64,000 nucleotides of DNA, from positions 1 to 64,000 of the forward strand of contig JAEWOI010000034.1 in NCBI GenBank assembly GCA_023460935.1. Reading direction: 5' to 3'. A program made the position numbers and the translations under genes. This DNA comes from Actinomycetes bacterium. Lineage in GTDB: Bacteria > Actinomycetota > Actinomycetes > Propionibacteriales > Propionibacteriaceae. Under the pieces are notes generated by a model. That model was not told where the DNA came from. It saw only the letters and a list, made by a program, of their open reading frames with translations, and ran no database searches. Of this stretch, positions 7,864 through 16,225 are shown one piece after another (the stretch's first letter is position 1; each line of letters begins with the position of its first letter).

Positions 7864-8222
7864 CCGGCCACTGAACCCAGCAGGACGAGCACGCCGGCCA
7901 CCACGACCACGACGGGCAGCAGCACCAGCATCGGCGGGGAGGGCAGGGGATGCGCCTCGCGCAGCGCCACCTCCACCCGCTGCCAGCCGAACCACGCCTG
8001 CACGGCGCAGGCCATGCCCCCGGCCACCAGGACCAGGGCTGCAGCCAGCCGGTAGCCCGGGTGCAGCCCCAGCGCCAGCGACTCCAGGCCCACCCCGACT
8101 GACAGCAGGGCGAGCGCAGTGCCCAGCCAGGCGAGAAAAGTGCGCTCGTTGGCCAGGCTGAACCGCGCGTCGGGCTCGCTGCCGCGGGAGTAGACCGATC
8201 TCGGGAAGCGCCGCTCGCTCAT
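7860..8222 (-). CDS. YidH-type DUF202 membrane protein
   Basis: Membrane protein of 120 residues of the YidH/DUF202 family. The hallmark FSLANERTFLAWLGTALALL sits at residues 22-41 and three hydrophobic helices follow. The true start is the ATG at 8220-8222 (MSERRFPRS); longer frames upstream add arginine-rich sequence without family similarity. Translationally coupled to the second DUF202 gene, forming a tandem pair as seen in many actinobacteria. No biochemical role is established for the family. Confidence 0.8.
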   Translation of the reverse strand: MSERRFPRSVYSRGSEPDARFSLANERTFLAWLGTALALLSVGVGLESLALGLHPGYRLAAALVLVAGGMACAVQAWFGWQRVEVALREAHPLPSPPMLVLLPVVVVVAGVLVLLGSVAG

Positions 8223-8362
8223 GCCAGCATCCTGCCACCGGTACCGAGGTCGGTCCCTGAGAACGAGCGTCTCGAAGGCCCGCGGTCCCGGGGGAGCGGC
8301 CTGCGCGACGGTGGCACAGGCACGACCTGCCGCGGGCCTGCGCCGACCGCTAGCCTGCCCCC

Positions 8363-8773
8363 ATGAGGCGACTGCTGGCGGCACTGGCCGCGCTGCTGCT
8401 GTTGACCGGCTGCTCCCAGGTGCTGGGCACGGCCGACTGGAACCAGGTCAAGGTCGACTTCCAGGCCGGCTCCACCGAGGGCCAGCAGGGCAACTACACG
8501 TTGCTGGTGACCCCGACCGAGGCGGTCTACACCCTCGACGGCAAGAGCACATCGCACGAACTGCCCCAGGGCGCCTGGGACGCGCTGACAGCTGGCATCC
8601 GCACGCTCGGCGAACGCACCAGCGAGCCCTGCCCCGGCGGGCAGTTCCTCTCCCTCGAGGCCCGCGCCGGCGAAGCGGTGAAGCACACCTACCAGGCTTC
8701 CAGCTGCGACGCAGGCAACGCGCTGGCCCAGGCCCAGGCCCTGCTGGAGCAGCTGATCGGCCAGCTGCGTTGA
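8363..8773 (+). CDS. Hypothetical secreted lipoprotein
   Basis: A 136-residue protein with a classical lipoprotein signal: MRRLLAALAALLLLTGC with lipobox LTGC at residues 14-17, so it should be anchored to the outer face of the membrane by Cys17. The mature part has two further cysteines (EPCPGG and SSCDAG), possibly a disulfide, and ends in a helix rich in Gln/Ala/Leu. I do not recognise the family. It lies alone between divergent DUF202 genes and a nucleoside hydrolase gene, with 61 bases before the latter. Confidence 0.75.
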   Translation: MRRLLAALAALLLLTGCSQVLGTADWNQVKVDFQAGSTEGQQGNYTLLVTPTEAVYTLDGKSTSHELPQGAWDALTAGIRTLGERTSEPCPGGQFLSLEARAGEAVKHTYQASSCDAGNALAQAQALLEQLIGQLR

Positions 8774-8834
8774 CGGTGTCCGCCCCGGGTGCAGCGGCTT
8801 GCCAACCACCCCGGACCTCGGGGACGGTGGGCGC

Positions 8835-9860
8835 ATGACCCGAACCGGCCTGATCATCGACACCGACACGGCGCAGGACGACTGTGTGACGATCCTGCTC
8901 GGGCTGCTCGACCCGGCCGCGGACCTGCGGGCGATCACGATGGTCGCGGGCAACGTCGGCTTCGACCAGCAGGTCGCCAACGCACACCTCACCCTCAACG
9001 TAGCCGGACGGCTGGGTTCGGTGCCGGTACACATCGGCTGCCGGCGACCGATCCTGCGCAGGTGGGAATCCGCGGAGGACGTGCACGGAGACGGCTCCGG
9101 CGGGCTGTCGATGGACCTGTCCGCGGTGCGCGAGGAGCCCGAGCACGCCGTGAACGCCCTGTTGCGGCTCACCGCCGAGGCGCCGGGGGAGCTGGCCATC
9201 GTTGCGATCGGGCCGCTGACCAACATCGCCACGGCGGTGGTGATGGATCCGGGCTTCGCGGCGCGGGTGCGCAGCCTGTACATCATGGGCGGCTCCAACA
9301 ACGGCCGGGGCAACATCACCCCGAGCGCGGAGTTCAACTTCTACGTCGACCCCGAGGCCGCGCAGGTCGTGCTGGAGGCGGGCTTCCCGGACGTGCACAT
9401 CGTGCCGTGGGCTCCGCTCACGTTGCGCGACGCCACCTTCGACCGGGCCCGCTACGACCGGCTCACCGCCATCGACACCCCGTTGGCCCGGTTCTTCAAG
9501 TGCATGTGCGACGCCACCATCGACTACGACGAGTCCGTCGGGGTGGACGGCTCCACCCACCCCGACTCGCTCACTCTCGCCGTCCTGCTGCACCCCGAAC
9601 TGGTGCTGGCCGAGCAGCCGTACCGGGTCGATGTGGAGACGGCCTCGCCCCTCACCCGGGGCATGTCGGCGATGGCGTGGTCGAAGTTCGGGCTGGAGGC
9701 GAACGCCAGGGTGGTGGAGGCTGTCGACTCGGCGGGCTTCTACGCGCTCCTCGAGCGCCTGCTGGGCACCGCGACCACGCCCGACCTGCCCATCGCAGGC
9801 CTCGACCGGACGGCCGGCGCTGCCGATCAGCGCTCGGCCTCGCCCCAGAACTCCCGGTAG
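8835..9860 (+). CDS. Nucleoside hydrolase (inosine-uridine preferring family)
   Basis: N-ribohydrolase of 341 residues that cleaves nucleosides to base and ribose. The calcium-binding aspartate cluster DTDTAQDD starts at residue 8, followed by the family loops (GNVGFDQQ, IGPLTNIATA, YIMGGSNN, EFNFYVDPEAA). I chose the ATG at 8835 because DTDxxxDD is normally within the first 15 residues; an ATG/GTG further upstream would add an unrelated leader. The last about 25 residues (DRTAGAADQRSASPQNSR) are a poorly structured extension that overlaps the converging OpgB-like gene by 34 bases. It is not linked to the two ECF operons downstream, but belongs to the same theme of nucleoside salvage. Confidence 0.9.
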   Translation: MTRTGLIIDTDTAQDDCVTILLGLLDPAADLRAITMVAGNVGFDQQVANAHLTLNVAGRLGSVPVHIGCRRPILRRWESAEDVHGDGSGGLSMDLSAVREEPEHAVNALLRLTAEAPGELAIVAIGPLTNIATAVVMDPGFAARVRSLYIMGGSNNGRGNITPSAEFNFYVDPEAAQVVLEAGFPDVHIVPWAPLTLRDATFDRARYDRLTAIDTPLARFFKCMCDATIDYDESVGVDGSTHPDSLTLAVLLHPELVLAEQPYRVDVETASPLTRGMSAMAWSKFGLEANARVVEAVDSAGFYALLERLLGTATTPDLPIAGLDRTAGAADQRSASPQNSR

Positions 9861-11308
9861 AGGTCGAACGACGGCGAGCGCAGCACCGCCTCGTAGTCCT
9901 GCGGCGAAAGGGCGAGCGCTGTGCCTTCGAGGTCGGCCTCGCGGACGAAGGAGACCCCGACGCCGGCGCGGCCGTTGCGCGGGTTGAGCTGCAGCAGGTC
10001 GAGGGTGGTCGCGAACACGCTCAGCTGGTCTGCCCGCTCCCTGGTGAACACCACCGGGTCGGGGCTGGAGACGCGGTAGACGATGCTGCGCTCCGCCGTG
10101 CCCTCCAGTTCGCCTTTGAAGTCCCCACCCTCGCTGGTCGCCTTCAGGTGGTCGCCGAGCACCACCACCACGGTGTCCTGCAGGTAGCCGCGGCTCCCCA
10201 GGTAGTCCAGGAACCCCGCCACCGCGCGGGTGGAGCAGCGGACGGCGGTGGCCATCGCGACCTGGTCAGGGGTGCTGCAGGTGTCGAACACCCCTGCGGG
10301 CTCGTGGGTGTCGAGGGTCAGCATGGTGAGGTTGAACGGCTGCCCGGCCTCGTGCAGCTCGGTGACCGCTTCGCGGGCGTGGGCGAACAGCCGCTGGTCG
10401 GACAGCCCCCACAGCGAGATGTTGTCGCGGTCCTCGCCCTGCGCCTCCCAGTGGGCCAGCCCCTGCACCCGGTCGTAACCGTGGCCGGTGAGGAACGTGT
10501 CCTTGCCCGCGAACCGGGTGTGCGCGCCGCCGAGGTAGACGTTGGTGTAGCCGTTGGCCGCCAGCACGTCGCCCAGGCACTCCACCCCGGGCAGGTAGCT
10601 GGCCACCTGCTCACCGAAGTCGTTGGGGTTCATGCCGGCCACCAGCAGCCGGCTCTTCAGCGGGATGCCGCACTGGGTGCCCACCAGGCCTGACATCGTC
10701 CAGCCACCGCCGTGGTACTGCTGCAGGCCCTCGAAGCTGGCCCAGCCGCTGGTGGCCCGGTCGAGGTCGGCGAGCAGGTTGTCCCCGAACAGCTCCTTGT
10801 CGGAGTAGGTGTTCTCCACTGACTCCAGGTAGATCGTGACCAGGTTGCGCGGCCGTTCGGGCTGGTTGAGCACCTGGGGCGGAACGTAGTACGGCTCGAT
10901 CGACAGGTTGCGCAGCACGGCGGACGCGTACTGCGGCACTCCGGCGACCACGAGGAACAGCGTGAACGAGACGACGAACCCGACCACGGGGACGATCACC
11001 CGGAACCGCCTGGGGGTCGCGTCCGGACGGCGCCGGCGGTGTTCCAACAGCCAGGCGAGCAGGACGATCGCCACCGGCAGCACCAGGCAGAGCATCACAG
11101 CCTCGACCGCGAGGCTGTCGTTGCCGACGCCCTCACCGCCTCCGGCCAGCGGCAGGTTCAGCAGGATCTGCTCGAAGGTGACGGCGCCGAACCGGAACCG
11201 GATCCAGCCAGCCACAGCGAGCAGCACGAGGGCAGCGATCGAGAGCAGCAGGGCCAGCCCCCGGCGCAGGCGCGATGGGGGCTCGGCGGAGGTCGCTTTC
11301 CCTGGCAT
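9827..11308 (-). CDS. OpgB/MdoB-like phosphoglycerol transferase (alkaline phosphatase superfamily)
   Basis: Membrane-anchored sulfatase-fold transferase of 493 residues. Three N-terminal membrane helices (residues 15-38, 65-85, 105-125) precede an extracellular catalytic domain with NLVTIYLESVENTY, the GGWTMSGLVGTQCGIPL segment holding the likely catalytic threonine, CLGDVLAANGY, FAGKDTFLTGHGYD, TLDTHEP and VVVLGDHL. This motif set matches E. coli OpgB (phosphoglycerol transferase I) better than LtaS. By family it should move phosphoglycerol from phosphatidylglycerol to a surface glycan. Osmoregulated glucans are not expected in a Gram-positive, so the acceptor may be a wall polymer or lipoglycan; that is inference. 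Confidence 0.8.
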   Translation of the reverse strand: MPGKATSAEPPSRLRRGLALLLSIAALVLLAVAGWIRFRFGAVTFEQILLNLPLAGGGEGVGNDSLAVEAVMLCLVLPVAIVLLAWLLEHRRRRPDATPRRFRVIVPVVGFVVSFTLFLVVAGVPQYASAVLRNLSIEPYYVPPQVLNQPERPRNLVTIYLESVENTYSDKELFGDNLLADLDRATSGWASFEGLQQYHGGGWTMSGLVGTQCGIPLKSRLLVAGMNPNDFGEQVASYLPGVECLGDVLAANGYTNVYLGGAHTRFAGKDTFLTGHGYDRVQGLAHWEAQGEDRDNISLWGLSDQRLFAHAREAVTELHEAGQPFNLTMLTLDTHEPAGVFDTCSTPDQVAMATAVRCSTRAVAGFLDYLGSRGYLQDTVVVVLGDHLKATSEGGDFKGELEGTAERSIVYRVSSPDPVVFTRERADQLSVFATTLDLLQLNPRNGRAGVGVSFVREADLEGTALALSPQDYEAVLRSPSFDLYREFWGEAER

Positions 11309-11329
11309 GACAGCCGCTCAGACTACCAG

Positions 11330-11346
11330 CGTCGCCGTCCGCGACG
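11330..11346. terminator. Short intergenic hairpin between DUF72 and OpgB-like genes
   Basis: CGTCGC and GCGACG form a six-base-pair perfect stem with a five-base loop in the 63-base gap between the two minus-strand genes. There is no T run, as is common for actinobacterial stem-loops, so it is only a weak terminator candidate. Confidence 0.3.
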
Positions 11347-11371
11347 GTCCGGGCGGAGCCGGGGCGGCGCC

Positions 11372-12100
11372 TCAACCGAGCGCGGCTCGCAGGGTCGCAG
11401 CGTTGCGGACGGCGTTGGCTTCGGCGTCGTTGTTGAAGTAGGCGTACACGTCGCGGTCCTGGGCCAGCCACTCCGAGATGCGTTCGGCCCACCACCGCAT
11501 CGATTCGTCGCTGTAGCTGCCGCCGTACAGGTGCTTGGTGTCCGGCCCGTGCAGCCGGACGTAGACGAACCCGGTGGTTGCCCTGAGCACGCAGGGCAGC
11601 CCGGCGCCGCTCATCACGACGTAGGCGGCGTTGTGCTGCTCCAGCAGGCCGAACACGGCCTCGTCAACCCAGCTGTCGTGCCGGAACTCGACCGCCAGCG
11701 GCAGCTCCCGCGGCCACCGCTGGAGGAAGTAGGCCAGGCGGGCGTCGTCGCGGGCCAGGCCGGGCGGCAGTTGCGCCAGTACCACCCCCACCCGGTCGCC
11801 CAGCAGTTGCACGGACTTGCGGATGCGCCCGATCCAGTACTCCGGCTCGTACAGCCGGCGGGCGTGGGTGAGCGCCCGCGGGGCCTTGACCGTCATCCGG
11901 AAGCCGGGCGGCAGGCGCCTCGCCCAGGAGGCGAAGGCCGCGTCCTGCGGCCAGCGGTAGTAGCTGGCGTTCAGTTCGACGGTGTCGAACAGGTGGTGTG
12001 CGTAGTGCTCCAGCCGGTCGCGGTCGGGCATGCGCGGGTAGACCCGCTCCCACCAGGAGTCGTAGGTCCAGCCGGAGGTGCCGATCCACGCGCGTGCCAC
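11372..12100 (-). CDS. DUF72 family protein
   Basis: TIM-barrel-like protein of 242 residues in the DUF72 family (E. coli YecE-like). Diagnostic parts are IGTSGWTYDSWW at the N-terminus, FDTVELNASYYRWP, VKAPRALTHARRL, LAQLPPG, LAVEFRHDSW and YVRLHGPD. A late YAYFNNDAEANAV motif completes the pattern. The biochemical activity of the family is not established. The ATG/GTG at 12100 fits family length. It is divergent from the glutamate-cysteine ligase-type gene across 89 bases that must hold both promoters. Confidence 0.88.
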   Translation of the reverse strand: MARAWIGTSGWTYDSWWERVYPRMPDRDRLEHYAHHLFDTVELNASYYRWPQDAAFASWARRLPPGFRMTVKAPRALTHARRLYEPEYWIGRIRKSVQLLGDRVGVVLAQLPPGLARDDARLAYFLQRWPRELPLAVEFRHDSWVDEAVFGLLEQHNAAYVVMSGAGLPCVLRATTGFVYVRLHGPDTKHLYGGSYSDESMRWWAERISEWLAQDRDVYAYFNNDAEANAVRNAATLRAALG

Positions 12101-12189
12101 GCCGGCCCCTTACCCGCGCCGACCGCCGGTTCCCCTGCCGGCGCCACCGGGGGCTGTTGGCGGCTTCGCCGGGTGGGCATACTCGCGGC

Positions 12190-13674
12190 ATGGGTAGGGA
12201 CGTCGAGTCGGCCACATACACCCGCGAGCAGCGGCAGCGTTACCGCGACAAGGTCAAGACCTGCCTCGACGTGTTCGAGCAGATGCTGGCCACCAGTTCC
12301 TTCGAGTTCGAGGACCCGATGGTCGGGATGGAGATCGAGCTCAACCTCGTCGACCCCGACTACCGGCCGAAGATGGACAACGACCAGGTGCTGGCAGCGA
12401 TCGCCGACCCGGAGTACCAGACCGAACTGGGCCGGTTCAACATCGAGTTCAACGTGGCCCCGAGACCGCTCGCCGCCACCAACGTCGCCGACCTCGAACG
12501 GGACCTGCGGGCCTCGCTGAACGAGGCCGAGCGGCGCTGCGCTGAGCGCGGGACCCACATCATCATGATCGGGATCCTGCCGACGGTGATGCCGGAGACC
12601 TTCGAGGGCGACTGGATGAGCGCGAACGCGCGGTACCAGGCCCTCAACGACGCGGTGCTGGCGGCCCGCGGCGAGGACATCCACCTCGACATCACCGGAC
12701 CCACAGGGGAGCAGCTGCGCACCTACGCCGACTCCCTCGCCCCGGAATCGGCGTGCACCTCGATGCAGCTGCACCTGCAGGTGAAACCGGGAGCCTTCGC
12801 CGCGCACTGGAACGCCGCACAGCTGCTCGCCGGCCCCCAGCTGGCCCTGGGCGCGAACAGCCCCTACTTCCTCGGGCGCCAGCTGTGGGCCGAGACCCGG
12901 ATCGAGCTGTTCACCCAGGCTGCGGACACCCGCCCGGAGGAGTTGCGCAACCAGGGCGTCCGGCCGCGGGTCTTCTTCGGCGACCGGTGGATTACCTCGA
13001 TCTTCGACCTCTTCGAGGAGAACACCAGGTACTTCCCGGCCATGCTGCCCGAGTTGGACGACGAGGACCCGCAGGCAACGTTCGACGCCGGCCGCACGCC
13101 GCGGCTGGCCGAGATGCGGCTGCACAACGGCACGATCTACCGCTGGAACCGGCCGATCTACGACATCGTCGGCGGGCGGCCGCACCTGCGGGTGGAGAAC
13201 CGGGTCCTGCCGGCCGGGCCCACGATCGTCGACACCCTCGCCAACGCAGCGTTCTACTACGGCGCGCTGCGCGCGCTGGTGGTGGACGACCGTCCGGTGT
13301 GGAGCCGGATGTCGTTCGCGACCGCCTCGGAGAACTTCACCGCCGGTGCCCGCTCCGGCATCGACGCCGTCCTGTTCTGGCCGGGGCGCGGGGAGATCCC
13401 GGCGAGCGAGCTGGTGCTGCGCGAACTGCTGCCGATGGCGCACGAGGGTCTGGCCGACTGGGGAGTGGACGCCGAGGTGCGCAACCGGCTGCTGGGAGTG
13501 ATCGAGGGCCGTTGCCTGAGCGGCCAGAACGGCGCGGACTGGCAGGTGGCGACCGTCCGCAGGTTCGAGGCGCGCGGCCGGTCCCGCGCGGAGGCGCTGC
13601 GGGAGATGGTGGCGGCCTACGCGGAGAACATGCACAGCAACGAGCCGGTGCACACCTGGGAACTGCCCGGTTAG
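12190..13674 (+). CDS. Glutamate-cysteine ligase family (GCS2) ATP-dependent carboxylate-amine ligase
   Basis: Protein of 494 residues in the carboxylate-amine ligase/GCS2 superfamily. The conserved glutamate-rich sheet MVGMEIELNLV, FNIEFNVAPRPL, SMQLHLQV and the nucleotide/metal part ENRVLPAGPTIVD and FATASENF are all present. Members make gamma-glutamyl bonds, for example the first step of mycothiol-independent glutathione or ergothioneine routes, but this longer actinobacterial subgroup is not characterised. The start at ATG 12190 (MGRDVESATYTREQ) is clear, with GCGG upstream. No pathway neighbour helps to choose the substrate amine. Confidence 0.78.
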   Translation: MGRDVESATYTREQRQRYRDKVKTCLDVFEQMLATSSFEFEDPMVGMEIELNLVDPDYRPKMDNDQVLAAIADPEYQTELGRFNIEFNVAPRPLAATNVADLERDLRASLNEAERRCAERGTHIIMIGILPTVMPETFEGDWMSANARYQALNDAVLAARGEDIHLDITGPTGEQLRTYADSLAPESACTSMQLHLQVKPGAFAAHWNAAQLLAGPQLALGANSPYFLGRQLWAETRIELFTQAADTRPEELRNQGVRPRVFFGDRWITSIFDLFEENTRYFPAMLPELDDEDPQATFDAGRTPRLAEMRLHNGTIYRWNRPIYDIVGGRPHLRVENRVLPAGPTIVDTLANAAFYYGALRALVVDDRPVWSRMSFATASENFTAGARSGIDAVLFWPGRGEIPASELVLRELLPMAHEGLADWGVDAEVRNRLLGVIEGRCLSGQNGADWQVATVRRFEARGRSRAEALREMVAAYAENMHSNEPVHTWELPG

Positions 13675-13803
13675 CCGAGCCGGCGTGTCGCCCGTTGGGG
13701 GTCTTTCGACAGCACCAGCGCGGGCAGTTGGATCGAGGTGGAGGTATCAGCCGCCGCAGCCGCGCCTCCGAACCGTGTCGGCAGACGACTTGGAGGGGTG
13801 GAG

Positions 13804-14427
13804 ATGCCCACCGGTGAACCCGCGCAGACAGCCCTGCGCACCCAGCGGACGGCGCGCGAGGCGGCCCCGCCGCCGGCGCTGGACTGGTCGACCCTGGCTC
13901 ACGGCGGTGCTGCGGCTGAGGAGACCGAGGTGCTTTACGACGAGCCGCGTCGTTGCCGCCCGGCCCCGGACGCCCGCACGGCCGGCTACTTCCAGCACGC
14001 CACCCACACGGCCGCCTTCCTCGCCGACCTGGTGAAGGCCCACTCCGCCGACTTCAGGGCCAGCGGACGGCTCACGGCGTGGAGCACCGGACCGGCCGCA
14101 GCGCCCGACGGCCCGCAGCCGTACCGGGTGCTGGGCTGGACCAGTTCCGCGGTCCTGCGCTGGACGCTCTCGCGCCGGATCGACTCGCTGAACCCGGTGG
14201 CGGCCTTCCGGCTGCTGGACCAGCCCGAGATCGCCACGCTGGACCGGGCGAACCGGGACTACGTGGTGCTCGCTGGCGCCGAAGCCTGGGCGCTGCCGCC
14301 CGGCAGCATCTCCGCGCGCGACCTCGACCTGTGGCGCCTGGCCGGCCGGGGCGAGCTGGACGGGGCCTTCGCTGTCGACTTCGCCACCTACCGCGAGCGC
14401 TTCGCGGGCACCGAGATCGCGGCCTGA
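13804..14427 (+). CDS. Hypothetical protein
   Basis: A 207-residue soluble protein I do not recognise. The ATG at 13804 directly follows GGAGGGGTGGAG, a strong ribosome site, so I prefer it to the upstream start at 13738. It has no signal peptide or membrane segment; the first 60 residues are low-complexity and rich in Ala, Pro and Thr, and the rest looks folded, with several Trp and Arg residues (PYRVLGWTSSAVLRWTLSRR, DYVVLAGAEAWALP). It follows the ligase gene by 129 bases and precedes a HAD phosphatase gene by 80 bases, all on the same strand. Confidence 0.6.
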   Translation: MPTGEPAQTALRTQRTAREAAPPPALDWSTLAHGGAAAEETEVLYDEPRRCRPAPDARTAGYFQHATHTAAFLADLVKAHSADFRASGRLTAWSTGPAAAPDGPQPYRVLGWTSSAVLRWTLSRRIDSLNPVAAFRLLDQPEIATLDRANRDYVVLAGAEAWALPPGSISARDLDLWRLAGRGELDGAFAVDFATYRERFAGTEIAA

Positions 14428-14456
14428 CGGTAGACTGGGTCCATCCCAATGCCGCG

Positions 14457-14474
14457 GCCGTCCGGATGGACGGC
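14457..14474. repeat. Inverted repeat before the HAD hydrolase gene
   Basis: GCCGTCC-GGAT-GGACGGC forms a perfect seven-base-pair stem with a four-base loop, 33 bases ahead of the HAD gene start. A TAGACT box about 25 bases upstream could be a -10 element, which would place the hairpin in the leader; alternatively it is a weak terminator for the preceding gene. Confidence 0.4.
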
Positions 14475-14507
14475 TGGCCTGCGCACGTTCCGAGAAGAAA
14501 GCCAGCA

Positions 14508-15365
14508 ATGCCTCGCCTTGCCCTGCCCACCAGCGTTCCCAGCGAACCCATCGACCTGCGGCTGGTGGTGACCGACCTTGACGGCACCCTGCTCGACGGG
14601 GACGGGCAGCTGCCGCCGGGGCTGTGGCCGCTGCTGGGGCGCCTGCGGCGCCGGGGCATCGTGCTGGCCCCGGCCAGCGGCCGGCAGCTGCCAGCGCTGC
14701 AGCGGCTGTTCGGCGCCGATCCCGAAGGCCTTGCGTTCATCGCGGAGAACGGCACCTACGTCGTCCACAACGGCGAGGAGCTCAGCTCCAGCCCGCTGCA
14801 GCCGGGGTTCGCCAGGAGCCTGGTGGGCACCGTCCGCGAGCTCGCCGCCGCCGGGCACGACCTCGGCCTGGTGTGGTGCGGCCGCGAAGCCGCCTACATC
14901 GAGCGAAGCGACGAGCGGTTCGTCGCCGAGGTGCGGCGCTACTACGCGGAGCTCGTGGTCGTGGACGACCTGCTGGAGGTCACGCAGGAGGCCATCAAGT
15001 GCGCCGTCCTTGACTTCGGCGAGCCCGAGCGGGGCTCGGCCGCGCTGCTCGCCGAACGCTGCGCCCCGCACCAGGTGGTGCTGTCGAGCCCGCACTGGCT
15101 GGACGTCATGAACGCAGGGGTGAACAAGGGCGTGGCGCTGGACTTCCTGCAACGGGCGCTCGGCATCGCGCCGGAGCAGACCGTGGTGTTCGGCGACTAC
15201 CTCAACGACCTGGAGATGCTGGCCGGCGCGCCGCACTCCTTCGCGATGGCCAACGCCCACCCGGAAGTGCTGGACACCGCACGCTACGTGGCCCCGACCA
15301 ACCGCGAGCACGGCGTGCTCAGCGTGGTGGAGCGGCTGCTGGACCAGCCGCGCCGGGCTGCCTGA
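14508..15365 (+). CDS. Cof-type HAD-superfamily phosphatase
   Basis: Cytoplasmic HAD phosphatase of 285 residues, Cof/IIB subfamily, which hydrolyses phosphosugars or nucleotide-type phosphates. Motif I is VVTDLDGTLLDGDG (nucleophile Asp in DLDGT), motif II is ASGRQ, motif III uses the lysine in GVNKGVAL, and motif IV is VVFGDYLNDLEML. The ATG at 14508 follows AGAAGAAAG. Substrates of Cof enzymes are broad and not predictable from sequence. Same strand as the preceding hypothetical gene, convergent with the DMT transporter gene. Confidence 0.9.
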   Translation: MPRLALPTSVPSEPIDLRLVVTDLDGTLLDGDGQLPPGLWPLLGRLRRRGIVLAPASGRQLPALQRLFGADPEGLAFIAENGTYVVHNGEELSSSPLQPGFARSLVGTVRELAAAGHDLGLVWCGREAAYIERSDERFVAEVRRYYAELVVVDDLLEVTQEAIKCAVLDFGEPERGSAALLAERCAPHQVVLSSPHWLDVMNAGVNKGVALDFLQRALGIAPEQTVVFGDYLNDLEMLAGAPHSFAMANAHPEVLDTARYVAPTNREHGVLSVVERLLDQPRRAA

Positions 15366-15385
15366 CCCTTTGGAGATGCGGCCGC

Positions 15386-16225
15386 CTAGGTCGATGCGGC
15401 GATCACGCCCACCCCGGTGAAGACCAGCGCCACCCCGGCGAGCTGCACCGGGGAGAGCCGCTCGGCGTGGAACCACCAGCCCAGCAGTGCGGTGACCGCG
15501 GGGAACAGCGAGGCGAACACCGCCACCACCGACAGCAGGCCGGAGCGGCTGGCCAGGGCGAAGCACAGGTTCGCCGCGAAGCCCAGCACGCCGATGGCTG
15601 CGATCCCGGCGAGCGGCCACCCGCCGGCCCGCGGACGGTGCCGGCGCACGAGCGCCACAACGCAGTAGGCCAGCAGGGCCGTGACGCTGTTGCCGAGCAG
15701 GGTCGCGCCGACGTGGGCCGCGCTGCCCCAGGCCACGGTCAGGTTGGAGATGCCGAAGCCCAGCGCTGACAACAGCGCCAGCAGGATCGGCCGGGCACCG
15801 CCGCCCCGGCCCCGGAGTTCCGGGCCGGTGGCCAGCACCGTGCCACCGACGGCCACCACCATGCCGACCGCCAGCAACGGGCCGATGGGGTCCCCGCCGA
15901 GGATGCCGGCGCTGGCCGGCACCAGCACGCTCAGCGCTGCCACCGGCGCCACCACCCCCATGGTCCCCGTGGCCAGTGCCTCGTACAGCGATGACACCCC
16001 CGCCGCCACGGCAAGGCCACCGACCGCCCCCCACAGCAGTGCCGGGCCCAGGTCCCCGCCGGGTTCGGCGAACAGCAGCCTCGGCAGCGTGACCAGGGTC
16101 GCGACGAGCTGGGACAGCACCAGGACGGTGAGCAGCGGCACCCGCCTGGTCAGGGTGCCGCCGAGGAAGTCGGACGCACCGAGGCAGACCGAGGCGAGCA
16201 GGGCCAGCAGGGTGAAACCGGTCAT
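15386..16225 (-). CDS. DMT/EamA-family transporter
   Basis: Membrane protein of 279 residues with about ten helices arranged as two EamA repeats, typical of drug/metabolite transporters. Glycine/proline-rich helix boundaries such as GASDFLGGTL and PLLAVGMVVAVGGTV are visible. Its ATG overlaps the stop of the upstream ECF ATPase (ATGA), so it is the last gene of the nucleoside hydrolase-ECF operon. That placement suggests export or import of a nucleobase or related metabolite released by the hydrolase; this is inference from context only. Confidence 0.82.
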   Translation of the reverse strand: MTGFTLLALLASVCLGASDFLGGTLTRRVPLLTVLVLSQLVATLVTLPRLLFAEPGGDLGPALLWGAVGGLAVAAGVSSLYEALATGTMGVVAPVAALSVLVPASAGILGGDPIGPLLAVGMVVAVGGTVLATGPELRGRGGGARPILLALLSALGFGISNLTVAWGSAAHVGATLLGNSVTALLAYCVVALVRRHRPRAGGWPLAGIAAIGVLGFAANLCFALASRSGLLSVVAVFASLFPAVTALLGWWFHAERLSPVQLAGVALVFTGVGVIAAST

